64,000 bases of DNA, from the NCBI RefSeq assembly GCF_900573885.1, contig NZ_UPSE01000533.1, positions 62,001-126,000 on the forward strand, given 5' to 3'. Numbering within the stretch: the stretch's first letter is position 1; each line of letters opens with the position of its first letter. This DNA comes from Pseudomonas viridiflava. GTDB lineage: Bacteria; Pseudomonadota; Gammaproteobacteria; Pseudomonadales; Pseudomonadaceae. Position numbers and translations under genes: made by a program. Below are positions 1 through 8,968 of the stretch, piece after piece. The notes beneath the pieces were generated by a model. The model had not been told where the DNA came from. It searched no databases and saw nothing but the letters and a program-made list of their open reading frames with translations.

Positions 1-1
1 G

Positions 2-391
2 GGCGTGGGCGTGCTGGGTTCGGTGTCGATGCCGATTGGTTCGACCGATGATTCGCTGGTGAAAGTGGCCAGCGAAACGGTGTCGTCGGCGAAATTTTAC
101 GAGCGTTTTTTCGCCCTGGTGGAAGTGTTTTTGCCGCCGCCAGCGAAAGCGGCCGAGCCCGCCCCTGAGCCCGCTCCCGTGCCGCAACAGCTCGGGGTTC
201 CGGAACCCCAGGCCGCTGCGCCTGCCGAAGCGCCGGTTATTCAGGAAGTGATAACGCCGGTAATCGAACCGCCTGCCGCGCCGGCACTTGAACCGCTGGA
301 CGAGCCGCCGCTGGAGCCGATGATCATTCTGCGACCGAAAACCGAAGCGCCAGCGAATACAAGCGAACCCGGCTCTACGCCGCAGCCGTGA
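2..391 (+). CDS. C-terminal part of an unidentified protein
   Basis: The reading frame is open from the left edge and stops with TGA at 389-391, so only the C-terminus is present. The first 45 or so residues look like the end of a folded domain (VLGSVSMPIGSTDDSLVKV). The remaining 80 residues are a low-complexity tail rich in Pro, Ala and Glu, probably disordered. I do not recognise the family. It converges on sixA, with an inverted repeat between the two genes. In-frame GTG codons near the edge could make it look like a complete small gene, but no ribosome binding site is visible for them. Confidence 0.6.
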   Translation, partial: GVGVLGSVSMPIGSTDDSLVKVASETVSSAKFYERFFALVEVFLPPPAKAAEPAPEPAPVPQQLGVPEPQAAAPAEAPVIQEVITPVIEPPAAPALEPLDEPPLEPMIILRPKTEAPANTSEPGSTPQP

Positions 392-478
392 CCTGTTGGG
401 CTTCGCTGTGCTCAACCCAACCTACGGAAGTCGTAGGACCGGTCCGCGCTTGGTGAGCGCAGCGAAGCACAGCAGGTC
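390..478. repeat. Inverted repeat between convergent genes
   Basis: An imperfect inverted repeat has one arm reading GACCTGTTGGGCTTCGCT at 390-407 and the complementary arm near 461-478. Inside it lies a CAACCCAACCTAC motif at 413-425 that recurs in the repeat at 18948-19033. It sits between two convergent genes and probably works as a transcription barrier or is a REP-like element. Confidence 0.6.
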
Positions 479-479
479 G

Positions 480-938
480 TCACTCCGGATGGTTCAGCGA
501 CACCAGTGCCATCAACCCCGCCGCCGCAAAATCCCCCTCCAGCTCTACCAAGCTCGCGGTGCGCAAGGCCACTGGCTGTTGGCGATGGCCGTGGATCAAC
601 AGGCCGGCCAGCTCGCCGAGAAACGGGTTGTGGCTGACGAGCAGAATCTCGCTTTCTTCCCGCTCATCCAGATAGACCAATGCTTCGCGCAGGCTGCTTT
701 CCGGGGTCGCCCACGGCGCCGTGCCGATTGCGCTGCGAAAGCCGATGGCCTGGCGCACCAACTCGGCGCTCTGCTGGGCGCGCAGATAGGGACTGGCGAG
801 AATGGCGCTGATGGGCCGCCCTTTCAGGTGCTCGGCGCTACTGAGCACCTCGTCGCGGCCGTTCGGCGTCAACGGCCGCTCGGCATCGGTGGGGGCTTGG
901 GGAAAGGCCTCACCGTGGCGCAGTAACCACAGGCGCAT
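480..938 (-). CDS. sixA: SixA-type phosphohistidine phosphatase
   Basis: A 152-residue protein of the histidine phosphatase branch of the phosphoglycerate mutase superfamily. It begins MRLWLLRHGEA, placing the catalytic His at residue 8 in the RHG motif, with the second-half LVSHNP motif near residue 103. Length and motifs fit SixA, which removes phosphate from phosphohistidine in HPt domains and, in enteric bacteria, from the nitrogen-related phosphotransferase system. Its ATG overlaps the stop of the DUF4389 gene by one base (TGATG), implying translational coupling in a gpsA-DUF4389-sixA operon. The cytoplasmic targets in this organism are unknown. Confidence 0.88.
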   Translation of the reverse strand: MRLWLLRHGEAFPQAPTDAERPLTPNGRDEVLSSAEHLKGRPISAILASPYLRAQQSAELVRQAIGFRSAIGTAPWATPESSLREALVYLDEREESEILLVSHNPFLGELAGLLIHGHRQQPVALRTASLVELEGDFAAAGLMALVSLNHPE

Positions 939-1288
939 CAGAGCTTCGGCTCTTCGTCACGCACAGGGTGCGGGGCCGGCGGAATGCTGTGCGCCGCTTC
1001 ACCGTCCGGGGTGCGCGCGGCGGGCCAGTCGGCAAACGGCCAGGGTTTTTCTTCGGTGTTGAAGGTGCCGAAGCGGCCGATTTGCGCCAGGTACTGGCTC
1101 ACGCTGTCGCCAAAGGCCAGCATGCTGGCATTCGGTGCGCCGTAAAACAGGCGATAGCACAATTGCAGCAGCACAACGAAGCCCAGCAGGGTGGCCGCTA
1201 CCTGCCAGCACAGGGCGAACACCAGCATCCAGACAATGCGCAAGCCGATGGACTCGCGCTCGAGGTTCTTGTTGGGGGTGTCGCTCAT
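938..1288 (-). CDS. DUF4389 membrane protein
   Basis: A 116-residue protein whose N-terminal half carries two close hydrophobic segments (about 19-48) followed by YRLFYGAPN, the pattern of DUF4389 proteins. The C-terminal 40 residues are polar and proline-rich (SIPPAPHPVRDEEP), probably cytoplasmic. It lies between gpsA (24 bp gap) and sixA (one-base overlap), an arrangement common in Pseudomonas. No biochemical role is known to me. A link to membrane lipid supply is only suggested by co-transcription with gpsA. Confidence 0.8.
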   Translation of the reverse strand: MSDTPNKNLERESIGLRIVWMLVFALCWQVAATLLGFVVLLQLCYRLFYGAPNASMLAFGDSVSQYLAQIGRFGTFNTEEKPWPFADWPAARTPDGEAAHSIPPAPHPVRDEEPKL

Positions 1289-1312
1289 GGCATGTTCCTT
1301 TTCAAGAAGCGG

Positions 1313-2350
1313 TCAGAAACCGGTGGTGGAAATAAAGTCGACGTCGGTTTTCGGCTCGGCCAGCATCAGCCGCTCGATCACCTGCGCCAGGGTACGACCC
1401 TCGAAGAGGATGGCGTGCAAACCGGTTACCAGTGGCATGTAGGTCTGCAACTCTTCGGATTTCACCTTGAGCACTTTAAGCGTGTTCACACCTTCTGCCA
1501 CTTCGCCCAGGCGAGTCACAGCGTCTTCCAGGGTCAGGCCTTCGCCCAAGGCGTAGCCCACCTGAAAGTTGCGGCTTTTCGGCGACGAGCAGGTGACGAT
1601 CAGGTCGCCAACGCCGGCCAGACCGAGAAAGGTCATGGGGTTGGCGCCGAGCTTCACGGCGAAGCGGGTCATTTCGGCGAGCGCGCGGGTAATCAGCATG
1701 CTCTTGGTGTTCTCGCCCATCTCCAGCGCGGCAGCCATGCCGGCGATGATGGCGTAGACGTTTTTCAGCGCACCGCCCAGTTCCACGCCAAACCGGTCGC
1801 CACTGGCGTATACGCGGAAGGTGCGACCGTGCAGCGCACTTTGCACGCGCTGGCAGAGCTCTTCGTCTTCGCTGGCGACTACCGTAGCGGTCAGTTCATG
1901 GCCGGCAATTTCCTTCGCCAGATTCGGCCCGGACAACACGCCGATACGCGCCTGCGGGGCGATTTCTTCGATGATCTGGCTCATCAGCTTGAAGGTCTGC
2001 GCCTCGATGCCTTTGGTCAGACTCACCAGCATTTTGCCGGCCAGCACTTGGGCAAATGGCTGAAGGACCGCGCGCAGTGCGCTGGAAGGCAGTGCGACGA
2101 ATATCAGTTGGCAGGCCTCCAGCGTGGCGGCCAGGTCGGTGACCGGCGCCACGTTGGGGTGAATCTTCACGCCCTTGAGATAGCGCGGATTTTCCCGGTT
2201 GCTGCGCATGGCTTCGGCCTGCTCGGGGTCGCGCATCCATTGGTGCACCGGGTTGCCGTTCTCGGCCAGCAAGTTGGCAATGGCGGTGCCGAAGCTGCCG
2301 CCGCCCAGAACGGCAATGGGGGGTACTGCAACGGGGTGCTGATCTGTCAT
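1313..2350 (-). CDS. gpsA: Glycerol-3-phosphate dehydrogenase [NAD(P)+]
   Basis: This enzyme reduces dihydroxyacetone phosphate to sn-glycerol-3-phosphate, the backbone precursor of phospholipids. The N-terminal Rossmann motif [19 protein letters not shown] is followed by [15 protein letters not shown] and the catalytic-domain segment [10 protein letters not shown] (Lys of the active site). I start it at the ATG at 2350, giving 345 residues, close to the usual 340. An in-frame start 19 codons upstream adds residues that do not fit the family. It is the first gene of the leftward gpsA-DUF4389-sixA group and divergent from the hybrid sensor kinase. Confidence 0.95.
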   Translation of the reverse strand: MTDQHPVAVPPIAVLGGGSFGTAIANLLAENGNPVHQWMRDPEQAEAMRSNRENPRYLKGVKIHPNVAPVTDLAATLEACQLIFVALPSSALRAVLQPFAQVLAGKMLVSLTKGIEAQTFKLMSQIIEEIAPQARIGVLSGPNLAKEIAGHELTATVVASEDEELCQRVQSALHGRTFRVYASGDRFGVELGGALKNVYAIIAGMAAALEMGENTKSMLITRALAEMTRFAVKLGANPMTFLGLAGVGDLIVTCSSPKSRNFQVGYALGEGLTLEDAVTRLGEVAEGVNTLKVLKVKSEELQTYMPLVTGLHAILFEGRTLAQVIERLMLAEPKTDVDFISTTGF

Positions 2351-2628
2351 AACCAATCCATAGAGAGCCATCGAGCGTGGCGGGCTGCAGGCATTATTAC
2401 GGAGCAACCGGGCCGCGACCAGTGTTGCACGCTACCCTTGGACAAGCCTTGGGCAAAAACCGCTATTGCCGCGCAAAAGGCGCCGCGCCGACAGCGGTTT
2501 GAACAGGTAGACTTGCCGACTTTCAAAGAACGCCCCCGCAGCACTAGGCACACACAGATTCAAACGGGGCGTTGCGCCAGTTCCGGCGACGCAGGACCGA
2601 GCGCAGTAAAAAGGAGAGTTTCGATCCC

Positions 2629-4560
2629 ATGAACCTTCGCCGAGGCTGGGACATCCACACGCGTACACAGCTGATCAGCGTAGGCCCTGCCCTGCTGCTG
2701 ACCTTGCTGCTGACCGGCTTTTTTACCTTCGTGCGCCTGCAGGACCTTCGCCAGGAACTGAACCACACCGGCCAGCTGATCGCTAACCAGCTGGCGCCGG
2801 CGACCGAATACGGCGTCATCGCCGGCAATATTCAAGTGCTCAACACCCTGCTTAAAGCCACACTCGACACGCCTCACGTGCGCTTTATCGAAGTGCGCGA
2901 CCGCCAGGACAATATCCTCGCCTACGAAGAACAGGCATCGCCGCAAGACAAAAGCGCCACGCAGGTGGAAATTTTCCACGCGCCTATCCATCTGCAACGT
3001 CTGGCGCTGAGCAAAGCCATGCCCTATTCCGCCGGAACCGGCGACAACCGTCTGGACAACGACTACCTGGGGCGTGTGGTGGTGGGCATGTCCAACGATG
3101 CCTTCAACAGCCAGCAACAGGCGATTCTGCTCAAAGCCACCGTGCTTGCCTTGTTCGCCCTGCTGCTGACCTTTTTTGTGGCGCGGCGCCTGGCGCGGCG
3201 GTTGTCGCAGCCCATCAGCACCATGGCCGATGCGGTGAAGGCGATTCAGGCCGGCAACTACCGCACCGCCCTGCCGGAGGTGGACGACAACGAGCTCGGC
3301 GGCCTGGCGCGGCATATCAACAACCTCGCCAGCGCGCTGGAGCAAGCCAGTACCGAGCAGCAACGAAGCATCGCTCAGCTGGTGAAGGCGCGCGAAGAAT
3401 CGGAGCAGGCCAACCGCGCCAAATCGGACTTTCTGGCAATGATGAGCCACGAGTTGCGCACGCCCATGAACGGCGTTCTGGGCATGTTGCAGTTACTCGA
3501 AACAACTGAAATGACCGATGAACAGGCCGAATATGCGGCGCTGGCTACGGAGTCGACGGAGCACTTGCTCAAGGTCATTAACGACATTCTCGACTTCTCC
3601 CGCATCGAGCGTGGCGCCCTGGAGCTGGAGCGCATTTCCTTCAATTTGCTGGAGCTGATTCAGAGCTCGGCGCAGGTGTTCCAGCACAGCGCCAGTCAGC
3701 GCGGCCTGACGCTCAATCTGGACACGCAGGCCGGCCTGGATGAGTTGGTCGTCAAAGGCGACCCCACGCGCATCCGCCAGATTCTGGTCAACCTGCTGGG
3801 CAATGCGCTGAAGTTTACCGAGGAAGGCACGATTCGCATCGAGACGCGCTGGCAGGCGCTGGATAACGAAGTGCTGTGGTTCAGCTGCGCGGTTCACGAC
3901 AGCGGCATCGGCATTTCCCAGGAGCGTCTGGAACATATGTTCGACGCCTTCCAGCAAGCCGACACGTCCATTTCCCGACGGTATGGCGGCACCGGGCTTG
4001 GCCTGCCAATCGCGCGCACCCTGGCAGAGCGCATGGGCGGCACGCTGAATGCGCAGAGCGAGGAAGGCCGCGGTTCAGTATTCACGCTGGAAATTCCCCT
4101 GCCCTTCGCGCGCCACAGCGAGCGGCCCGCCGAACAAAGCATCGACGAGGCCAGTTCCGGGGCCGGCCATAAAGTGCTGTTGGTGGAAGACAATCCGGTT
4201 AATCAGACGGTCATCGAAGCCATGCTGCGCAGCCTGGGTTATCAGGTCAGCCTGGTGGGCGACGGTGCCCAGGCGCTCAGCACTGTGGAACGCCACGAAT
4301 TTGCCGCCGTGCTGATGGATTGCCGCCTGCCGGTAATGGACGGCTATGAGGCCACCCGGCAGATTCGTCGGCTGGCCGACCGCGCCGATCTGCCCATCAT
4401 CGCGCTCACTGCCAACGCCCTGCAGGGCGACCGCGAAGCCTGCCTGCAGGCGGGCATGAACGATTACCTGGCCAAACCGTTCAAACGCGCCGATCTGCAA
4501 CGCATTCTTCACGCCTGGGTGGCACCCCGACCTTTGGCGAGTAGCCAGAGCAACTCTTGA
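2629..4560 (+). CDS. Membrane hybrid sensor histidine kinase, PA1611-like
   Basis: 643 residues from the ATG at 2629, preceded by AGGAGAG ten bases upstream. A TTG 19 codons earlier is also open but lacks such a site. Order of domains: transmembrane helix about 17-37, periplasmic segment, second helix about 165-185, HAMP, HisKA with SHELRTP (His274), HATPase with LVNLLGNALKF, DSGIGIS and GGTGLGL, and a receiver domain (VLLVEDNPVNQ) with phospho-acceptor Asp564 in LMDCRLP. Position between gpsA and fabA matches P. aeruginosa PA1611, which is known to bind RetS and so affect GacS/GacA-RsmA control. That role here is inferred from synteny. Confidence 0.85.
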   Translation: MNLRRGWDIHTRTQLISVGPALLLTLLLTGFFTFVRLQDLRQELNHTGQLIANQLAPATEYGVIAGNIQVLNTLLKATLDTPHVRFIEVRDRQDNILAYEEQASPQDKSATQVEIFHAPIHLQRLALSKAMPYSAGTGDNRLDNDYLGRVVVGMSNDAFNSQQQAILLKATVLALFALLLTFFVARRLARRLSQPISTMADAVKAIQAGNYRTALPEVDDNELGGLARHINNLASALEQASTEQQRSIAQLVKAREESEQANRAKSDFLAMMSHELRTPMNGVLGMLQLLETTEMTDEQAEYAALATESTEHLLKVINDILDFSRIERGALELERISFNLLELIQSSAQVFQHSASQRGLTLNLDTQAGLDELVVKGDPTRIRQILVNLLGNALKFTEEGTIRIETRWQALDNEVLWFSCAVHDSGIGISQERLEHMFDAFQQADTSISRRYGGTGLGLPIARTLAERMGGTLNAQSEEGRGSVFTLEIPLPFARHSERPAEQSIDEASSGAGHKVLLVEDNPVNQTVIEAMLRSLGYQVSLVGDGAQALSTVERHEFAAVLMDCRLPVMDGYEATRQIRRLADRADLPIIALTANALQGDREACLQAGMNDYLAKPFKRADLQRILHAWVAPRPLASSQSNS

Positions 4561-4865
4561 AAACGGAACATGCCGGGCTGTCACATACTCGTAATAGCGT
4601 TACAACATTGTGCGTAACGGGGTGAAACCCAGCCGGTGTAGACAGTGGTAGAGTGCGTCGGGCACGTTGTGGGCCATGGCTTGCCGGGCCAAATGGAACA
4701 TTCGGTGTACAACTGTGCTCAGAGCCTGTGACTTTCATTTCAACGCAACAGTCTATGACTACGCTGGTAGCGACGAAGCCCTACAAAATGGGTAAGCAGT
4801 GAACGTTCGCACCGGCCTAGATGATTCGCTTAGCCCTGCCGCACGGGGATTATTGAGGAGCTCGC
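4561..4865. other. Intergenic region upstream of fabA
   Basis: About 305 bases with no credible gene. It holds a small inverted repeat (CGTTAC and GTAACG at 4598-4619), an 8-base palindrome GAACGTTC at 4801-4808, and the fabA ribosome binding site GAGGAG just before 4866. No clear sigma-70 promoter could be assigned by eye. Confidence 0.6.
4798..4811. promoter_or_regulatory. Candidate operator upstream of fabA
   Basis: AGTGAACGTTCGCA contains the perfect palindrome GAACGTTC about 58 bases before the fabA start. fabAB transcription in proteobacteria is controlled by TetR-type repressors (FabR, DesT) that bind palindromes of related look. The match is suggestive only. Confidence 0.3.
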
Positions 4866-5381
4866 ATGTCCAAACAGAACGCTTACACTCGGGAAGATCT
4901 GCTGCGCTGCAGTCGTGGCGAGCTTTTCGGCCCAGGTAACGCGCAACTGCCCGCCCCCAACATGCTGATGGTCGATCGCATCACGCATATCAGCGACACC
5001 GGCGGTAAATACGGCAAAGGCGAGTTGGTCGCCGAACTCGATATCAACCCGGACCTGTGGTTTTTCGCCTGCCACTTCGAAGGTGACCCGGTGATGCCAG
5101 GCTGCCTGGGCCTGGATGCCATGTGGCAGCTGGTGGGTTTCTACCTCGGCTGGCAGGGCAACCCCGGCCGCGGCCGCGCCCTGGGTTCGGGCGAAGTGAA
5201 ATTTTTTGGTCAGGTGTTGCCCACCGCCAAAAAAGTCACCTACAACATTCATATCAAACGCACCATCAACCGCTCGCTGGTGCTGGCCATTGCTGACGGC
5301 ACCGTGAGTGTCGATGGCCGCGAGATCTACAGTGCCGAAGGTTTGCGTGTCGGTCTGTTCACTTCCACTGACAATTTTTAA
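4866..5381 (+). CDS. fabA: 3-hydroxydecanoyl-ACP dehydratase/isomerase
   Basis: 171 residues, the standard length. FabA dehydrates 3-hydroxydecanoyl-ACP and isomerises the trans-2 product to cis-3-decenoyl-ACP, the branch point to unsaturated fatty acids. The active site residues are visible: His70 in [15 protein letters not shown] and Asp84 in GLDAMWQ. A GAGGAG ribosome binding site precedes the ATG. fabB follows after 11 bases, so the two enzymes of the anaerobic unsaturated fatty acid route are made from one message. Confidence 0.98.
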   Translation: MSKQNAYTREDLLRCSRGELFGPGNAQLPAPNMLMVDRITHISDTGGKYGKGELVAELDINPDLWFFACHFEGDPVMPGCLGLDAMWQLVGFYLGWQGNPGRGRALGSGEVKFFGQVLPTAKKVTYNIHIKRTINRSLVLAIADGTVSVDGREIYSAEGLRVGLFTSTDNF

Positions 5382-5392
5382 GGGTTATCCGC

Positions 5393-6613
5393 ATGCGTCG
5401 CGTCGTGATCACCGGTCTGGGTATCGTCTCCTGCCTGGGCAATGATAAAGACACCGTCTCCGCCAACCTGCGTGCTGGCCGTGCCGGTATCCGCCACAAC
5501 TCGTCCTACGCTGAAATGGGGCTTCGCAGCCACGTTTCCGGCTCTGTTGACCTGAACCTCGAAGAGCTGATCGACCGCAAGGTGTTCCGCTTCATGGGCG
5601 ACGCTGCCGCCTACGCTTATCTGTCGATGGAACAGGCGATCAAAGATTCGGGCCTGACCCCGGAACAGATTTCCAACCCGCGCACCGGCCTTATCGCCGG
5701 TTCCGGTGGCGCCTCCACCATCAACCAGATGGAAGCCATCGACACCCTGCGCGAAAAAGGTGTCAAACGTGTTGGCCCGTACCGCGTAACCCGCACCATG
5801 GGCAGCACCGTGTCGGCGTGCCTGGCCACACCGTTCCAGATCAAAGGCGTGAACTTCTCCATTTCCTCGGCCTGCGCCACCAGCGCGCACTGCATTGGCC
5901 AGGCGATGGAGCAAATTCAGCTGGGCAAACAGGACGTCGTGTTTGCCGGCGGTGGCGAAGAAGAACACTGGAGCCAAAGCTGCCTGTTCGACGCCATGGG
6001 CGCCCTTTCCACCCAGTACAACGACACCCCGGAAAAAGCCTCCCGTGCTTACGACGCCAAGCGTGACGGCTTCGTGATCGCTGGCGGTGGCGGCATGGTG
6101 GTGGTTGAAGAGCTGGAACACGCTCTGGCTCGCGGCGCCAAGATTTACGCCGAGATCGTTGGCTACGGCGCAACCTCCGACGGCTACGACATGGTCGCCC
6201 CAAGCGGCGAAGGCGCAATCCGCTGCATGCAGCTGGCGCTGTCCACCGTCGACGGCCCGATTGACTACCTCAACACCCACGGCACTTCGACGCCAGTGGG
6301 CGATGTGGCAGAAATCAAAGGCGTGCGCGCGGTGTTTGGCGACAAAGCGCCGCCGATCAGCTCGACCAAAAGCCTGTCTGGTCACTCCCTGGGCGCCGCC
6401 GGCGTGCATGAAGCGATCTACTGCATGCTGATGATGGAAGGCAACTTCATTGCCGGCTCGGCCAACGTCGACGAGCTGGACCCGGAAGTGGCCGACATGC
6501 CAATCGCCACCAAAACCCAGGAAAACGTCACGCTGAATCGTGTGATGAGCAACAGCTTCGGCTTTGGCGGCACCAACGCCACGCTGGTGATGAAGCGCTG
6601 GGCGGGTCAGTGA
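5393..6613 (+). CDS. fabB: 3-oxoacyl-ACP synthase I
   Basis: 406 residues, typical of FabB. It elongates cis-3-decenoyl-ACP and other acyl-ACPs by condensation with malonyl-ACP. The catalytic triad is present: Cys161 in SSACATSAH, His in NTHGTSTP and His in [11 protein letters not shown]. It is the second gene of fabAB and ends before a strong bidirectional terminator. A methyl-accepting or other downstream gene on the same strand is absent; the next gene, rluB, is convergent. Confidence 0.98.
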   Translation: MRRVVITGLGIVSCLGNDKDTVSANLRAGRAGIRHNSSYAEMGLRSHVSGSVDLNLEELIDRKVFRFMGDAAAYAYLSMEQAIKDSGLTPEQISNPRTGLIAGSGGASTINQMEAIDTLREKGVKRVGPYRVTRTMGSTVSACLATPFQIKGVNFSISSACATSAHCIGQAMEQIQLGKQDVVFAGGGEEEHWSQSCLFDAMGALSTQYNDTPEKASRAYDAKRDGFVIAGGGGMVVVEELEHALARGAKIYAEIVGYGATSDGYDMVAPSGEGAIRCMQLALSTVDGPIDYLNTHGTSTPVGDVAEIKGVRAVFGDKAPPISSTKSLSGHSLGAAGVHEAIYCMLMMEGNFIAGSANVDELDPEVADMPIATKTQENVTLNRVMSNSFGFGGTNATLVMKRWAGQ

Positions 6614-6636
6614 TCTGATTTAGCGATCACACAAAA

Positions 6637-6690
6637 TCGAGGCTGACGCCTCTCCCGTTCGGTTTCATGTGGGAGAGGCTTTAGCCTCGA
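6637..6690. repeat. REP-type inverted pair
   Basis: Two 20-base arms in inverted orientation: TCGAGGCTGACGCCTCTCCC at 6637-6656 and the matching GGGAGAGGCTTTAGCCTCGA at 6671-6690. Each arm is itself a small imperfect palindrome. The form fits a REPIN (paired REP sequences). Related GAGGCT-AAGCCTC copies occur at 29759, 47421 and 48207. Confidence 0.75.
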
Positions 6691-6711
6691 TGCTTTTAAA
6701 GGCATAAAAAA

Positions 6712-6742
6712 ACGGGGCTCACAGTGTGGGCCCCGTTTTTTT
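6712..6742. terminator. Bidirectional terminator between fabB and rluB
   Basis: The stem pairs ACGGGGC at 6712-6718 with GCCCCGT around 6730-6736, extended inward by CACA/TGTG. An A-run lies on the left and eight T on the right, so it can stop both the fabAB and the rluB transcripts. Confidence 0.9.
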
Positions 6743-6763
6743 TATGCGTGTAATTCAAAAAGC

Positions 6764-6820
6764 ATCGCCGCTGAAGCCGCTCCTACAGACCGTGTTTAGT
6801 CTGCAGGAGCGGCTTAAGCC
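6764..6820. repeat. REP-type inverted pair next to rluB stop
   Basis: Two inverted copies of the GCCGCTGAAGCCGCTCCT type element flank a 17-base spacer. The second copy runs directly into the rluB stop codon at 6821-6823. The unit (AGGAGCGGCTTAAGCC) is the common Pseudomonas REP core and recurs near 42296. Confidence 0.75.
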
Positions 6821-8122
6821 TTACTTTGGCTTGCGACCGAACCCCGGACGCTGACCCGAACCGCTCGCCGGCCCGCTGCGCTTTGGCGCTGGCTTGCGGG
6901 CGGGACGATCGGCCAGTTCGATACCGACACGCACCGGCTTGCCGGCCGGACGTTTCTTGTTGGTGTCGCTTGGACGCTCCGCTACCGGCGTACCACGGCC
7001 ACGCGGGGCTGAATCCGGACGTGGGCCGCTACGCTGCGGACGCTCGGCATTTTCCGAACGAGGCGTACGAACCGGACGCTCAGCGCCGTCACCACGAGGT
7101 GTACGGGCCGGACGCTCTGCACCCTCGCCACGCGGCGTACGGGTTGGACGTTCAGCGCCTTCACCGCGCGGCGTACGAACCGGACGGTCTGCACCCTCGC
7201 CACGCGGTGCACGGGCCGGACGCTCAGGGCCGCCGTCCAGTGCAGGACGCAAGGTGCGCTGTGGACGCTCGCCACGGCCAACCGGCTTGGCCGATTTACG
7301 CTGCAAGCGGTCGAGTTTTTCTTTGGTCTTGAGCTTCATGCCCTGCTGCTGCACGGACGCCAGGCCCACTTCAGCGGCGAGAATGTCCACTTCGCTCTGG
7401 CTCATTTCGCGCCAGCGACCCATGGTCAGGTCGGAGGTGAGAAACACCGGGCCGAAACGCACGCGCTTCAAGCGGCTGACCACCAGACCCTGGGACTCCC
7501 ACAAACGGCGAACCTCACGGTTGCGGCCTTCCATCACCACGCAGTGGTACCAATGGTTAAAACCTTCACCGCCAGGCGCTTCCTGAATATCGGTGAAACG
7601 CGCCGGGCCATCTTCGAGCATCACGCCGGTCTTCAGGCGTTCGATCATTTCCTCGTCCACTTCGCCACGCACGCGCACCGCGTACTCGCGGTCCATCTGA
7701 TACGAAGGGTGCATCAAGCGGTTGGCCAGCTCACCGTCGGTGGTGAACATCAAGAGACCGGTGGTGTTGATGTCGAGGCGACCGATATTGATCCAGCGGC
7801 CATCTTTGGGCCGTGGCAAACGGTCGAAAACGGTGGGACGCCCTTCCGGGTCGTCGCGGGTGCAGATCTCGCCGTCAGGCTTGTTGTAGATCAGCACGCG
7901 GCGGGTTTCTTCGCTGACTTCTTCGCGTTTGAGCAAACGCCCATCAACGGCGATGGCGTCGTGCAGGTCAACGCGTTGACCCAAAGTGGCGACATTGCCG
8001 TTCACTTTGACCCGACCTTCGGCAATCCAGGCTTCAACGTCACGACGCGAACCCATGCCAATGCGTGCCAGGACTTTCTGCAGCTTTTCCCCTGCTGGGC
8101 TGTATTCTTCCGACTCACTCAT
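6821..8122 (-). CDS. rluB: 23S rRNA pseudouridine synthase B with repetitive tail
   Basis: 433 residues from the ATG at 8122, which has GGGAGG eight bases upstream; a GTG three codons earlier overlaps that site and is less likely. An S4 RNA-binding domain ([20 protein letters not shown]) is followed by the RsuA-type catalytic domain with the active Asp in [11 protein letters not shown]. RluB makes pseudouridine 2605 of 23S rRNA in E. coli. After residue 255 the protein continues as a basic tail holding about six copies of a 12-residue unit, GEGAERPxRTPR. The enteric enzyme is about 290 residues, so the tail is an added disordered region. Confidence 0.92.
   Translation of the reverse strand: MSESEEYSPAGEKLQKVLARIGMGSRRDVEAWIAEGRVKVNGNVATLGQRVDLHDAIAVDGRLLKREEVSEETRRVLIYNKPDGEICTRDDPEGRPTVFDRLPRPKDGRWINIGRLDINTTGLLMFTTDGELANRLMHPSYQMDREYAVRVRGEVDEEMIERLKTGVMLEDGPARFTDIQEAPGGEGFNHWYHCVVMEGRNREVRRLWESQGLVVSRLKRVRFGPVFLTSDLTMGRWREMSQSEVDILAAEVGLASVQQQGMKLKTKEKLDRLQRKSAKPVGRGERPQRTLRPALDGGPERPARAPRGEGADRPVRTPRGEGAERPTRTPRGEGAERPARTPRGDGAERPVRTPRSENAERPQRSGPRPDSAPRGRGTPVAERPSDTNKKRPAGKPVRVGIELADRPARKPAPKRSGPASGSGQRPGFGRKPK
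7036..7229. repeat. 36-bp tandem repeats in rluB
   Basis: About five to six imperfect copies of a 36-base unit encode the GEGAERPxRTPR repeats of the RluB tail. Codons between copies are largely conserved, pointing to recent duplication or slippage. Copy number may vary between strains. Confidence 0.8.
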
Positions 8123-8260
8123 TCTGGGCACCTCCCGGTGTAGGTAACAATTCGCCGCCAGCGAGGACTCGCCAGCGGGCGCGCATCATACGCTGCGCCG
8201 CCTTTCAAGCCTAGCGCAGGATGTCGAGGGCGTAGGGCCTTTCGGATAATTCCGCGCGGA

Positions 8261-8809
8261 TTACGGCCAGGCCTGCACAAACTCATCAATAGCGATGTCT
8301 TGCGGTGTACGCAGTTCCCGCTCCGGGGTACCCAGATAAAGGAAGGCGATGATCTGCTCGTTGTCCGCCAACCCCAGCCCCTTGGCTACCCTGGCGTTGT
8401 AGGCCATGTCGCCGGTTCGCCATACCGCGCCAATGCCCTGGGCATGGGCCGCAAGCAGAATGCCGTGGGTCGCGCAGCCAGCCGCCAGGACCTGTTCCTG
8501 AGCAGGCACCTTGGCGCTTTCCTGCACACGGGCAATCACAATCACCATCAGCGGCGCGCGCAGCGGCATGGCCAGCGCTTTGGCCAACGCCTCGGGCGGC
8601 ACATCGGCGCCCAGCGCAGAGGCGAACAGTTCCCCCAGTCGATTGCGTGCGCTGCCTTCCACGGTGAGAAAACGCCACGGCCGCAGTTGGCCGTGATCCG
8701 GCGCGCGCAGCGCAGCACGAAACAGCACCTGGCGCTGCAATTGATCGGGCGCGGGTTCGGTCAGTCGGGGGGCGGAAACACGGTTGAGCAGAGCGTCAAG
8801 CGCATCCAT
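8261..8809 (-). CDS. ydjA: YdjA-type FMN nitroreductase
   Basis: 182 residues from the ATG at 8809, with CAGGAG nine bases upstream; an in-frame extension of 33 codons has no such site. The start (MDALDALLNRVSAPRLTEPAP) and RAPDHGQLRPWRF match the E. coli YdjA branch of small homodimeric nitroreductases. These bind FMN and use NAD(P)H to reduce nitro or quinone compounds in vitro. The physiological substrate is unknown. It stands alone between rluB (same strand, about 140 bp away) and the divergent trkH. Confidence 0.85.
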   Translation of the reverse strand: MDALDALLNRVSAPRLTEPAPDQLQRQVLFRAALRAPDHGQLRPWRFLTVEGSARNRLGELFASALGADVPPEALAKALAMPLRAPLMVIVIARVQESAKVPAQEQVLAAGCATHGILLAAHAQGIGAVWRTGDMAYNARVAKGLGLADNEQIIAFLYLGTPERELRTPQDIAIDEFVQAWP

Positions 8810-8968
8810 GGGGCCATCTCCTGAATTGAGTACAGCGGGCATTCTAGTGGGGTAAACGGAAAATAACCGGGCGGATTTACCAGCCGCCCACGCCAGAGCA
8901 GAAAGCACGCGCCTTGGCGCCCGTGATATCGCTAGAATGTGCGACTGTCCTTTCCAGAGCCTGTCTGC

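Noticed and set aside
968-2632. Long plus-strand open frame of about 550 codons
   Set aside because: It is the complement of gpsA and the DUF4389 gene; it has no ribosome site or family motif, and GC-rich codons explain its length.
7036-7229. CRISPR-like array
   Set aside because: The regular 36-base units are coding repeats in frame within rluB and have no unique spacers.
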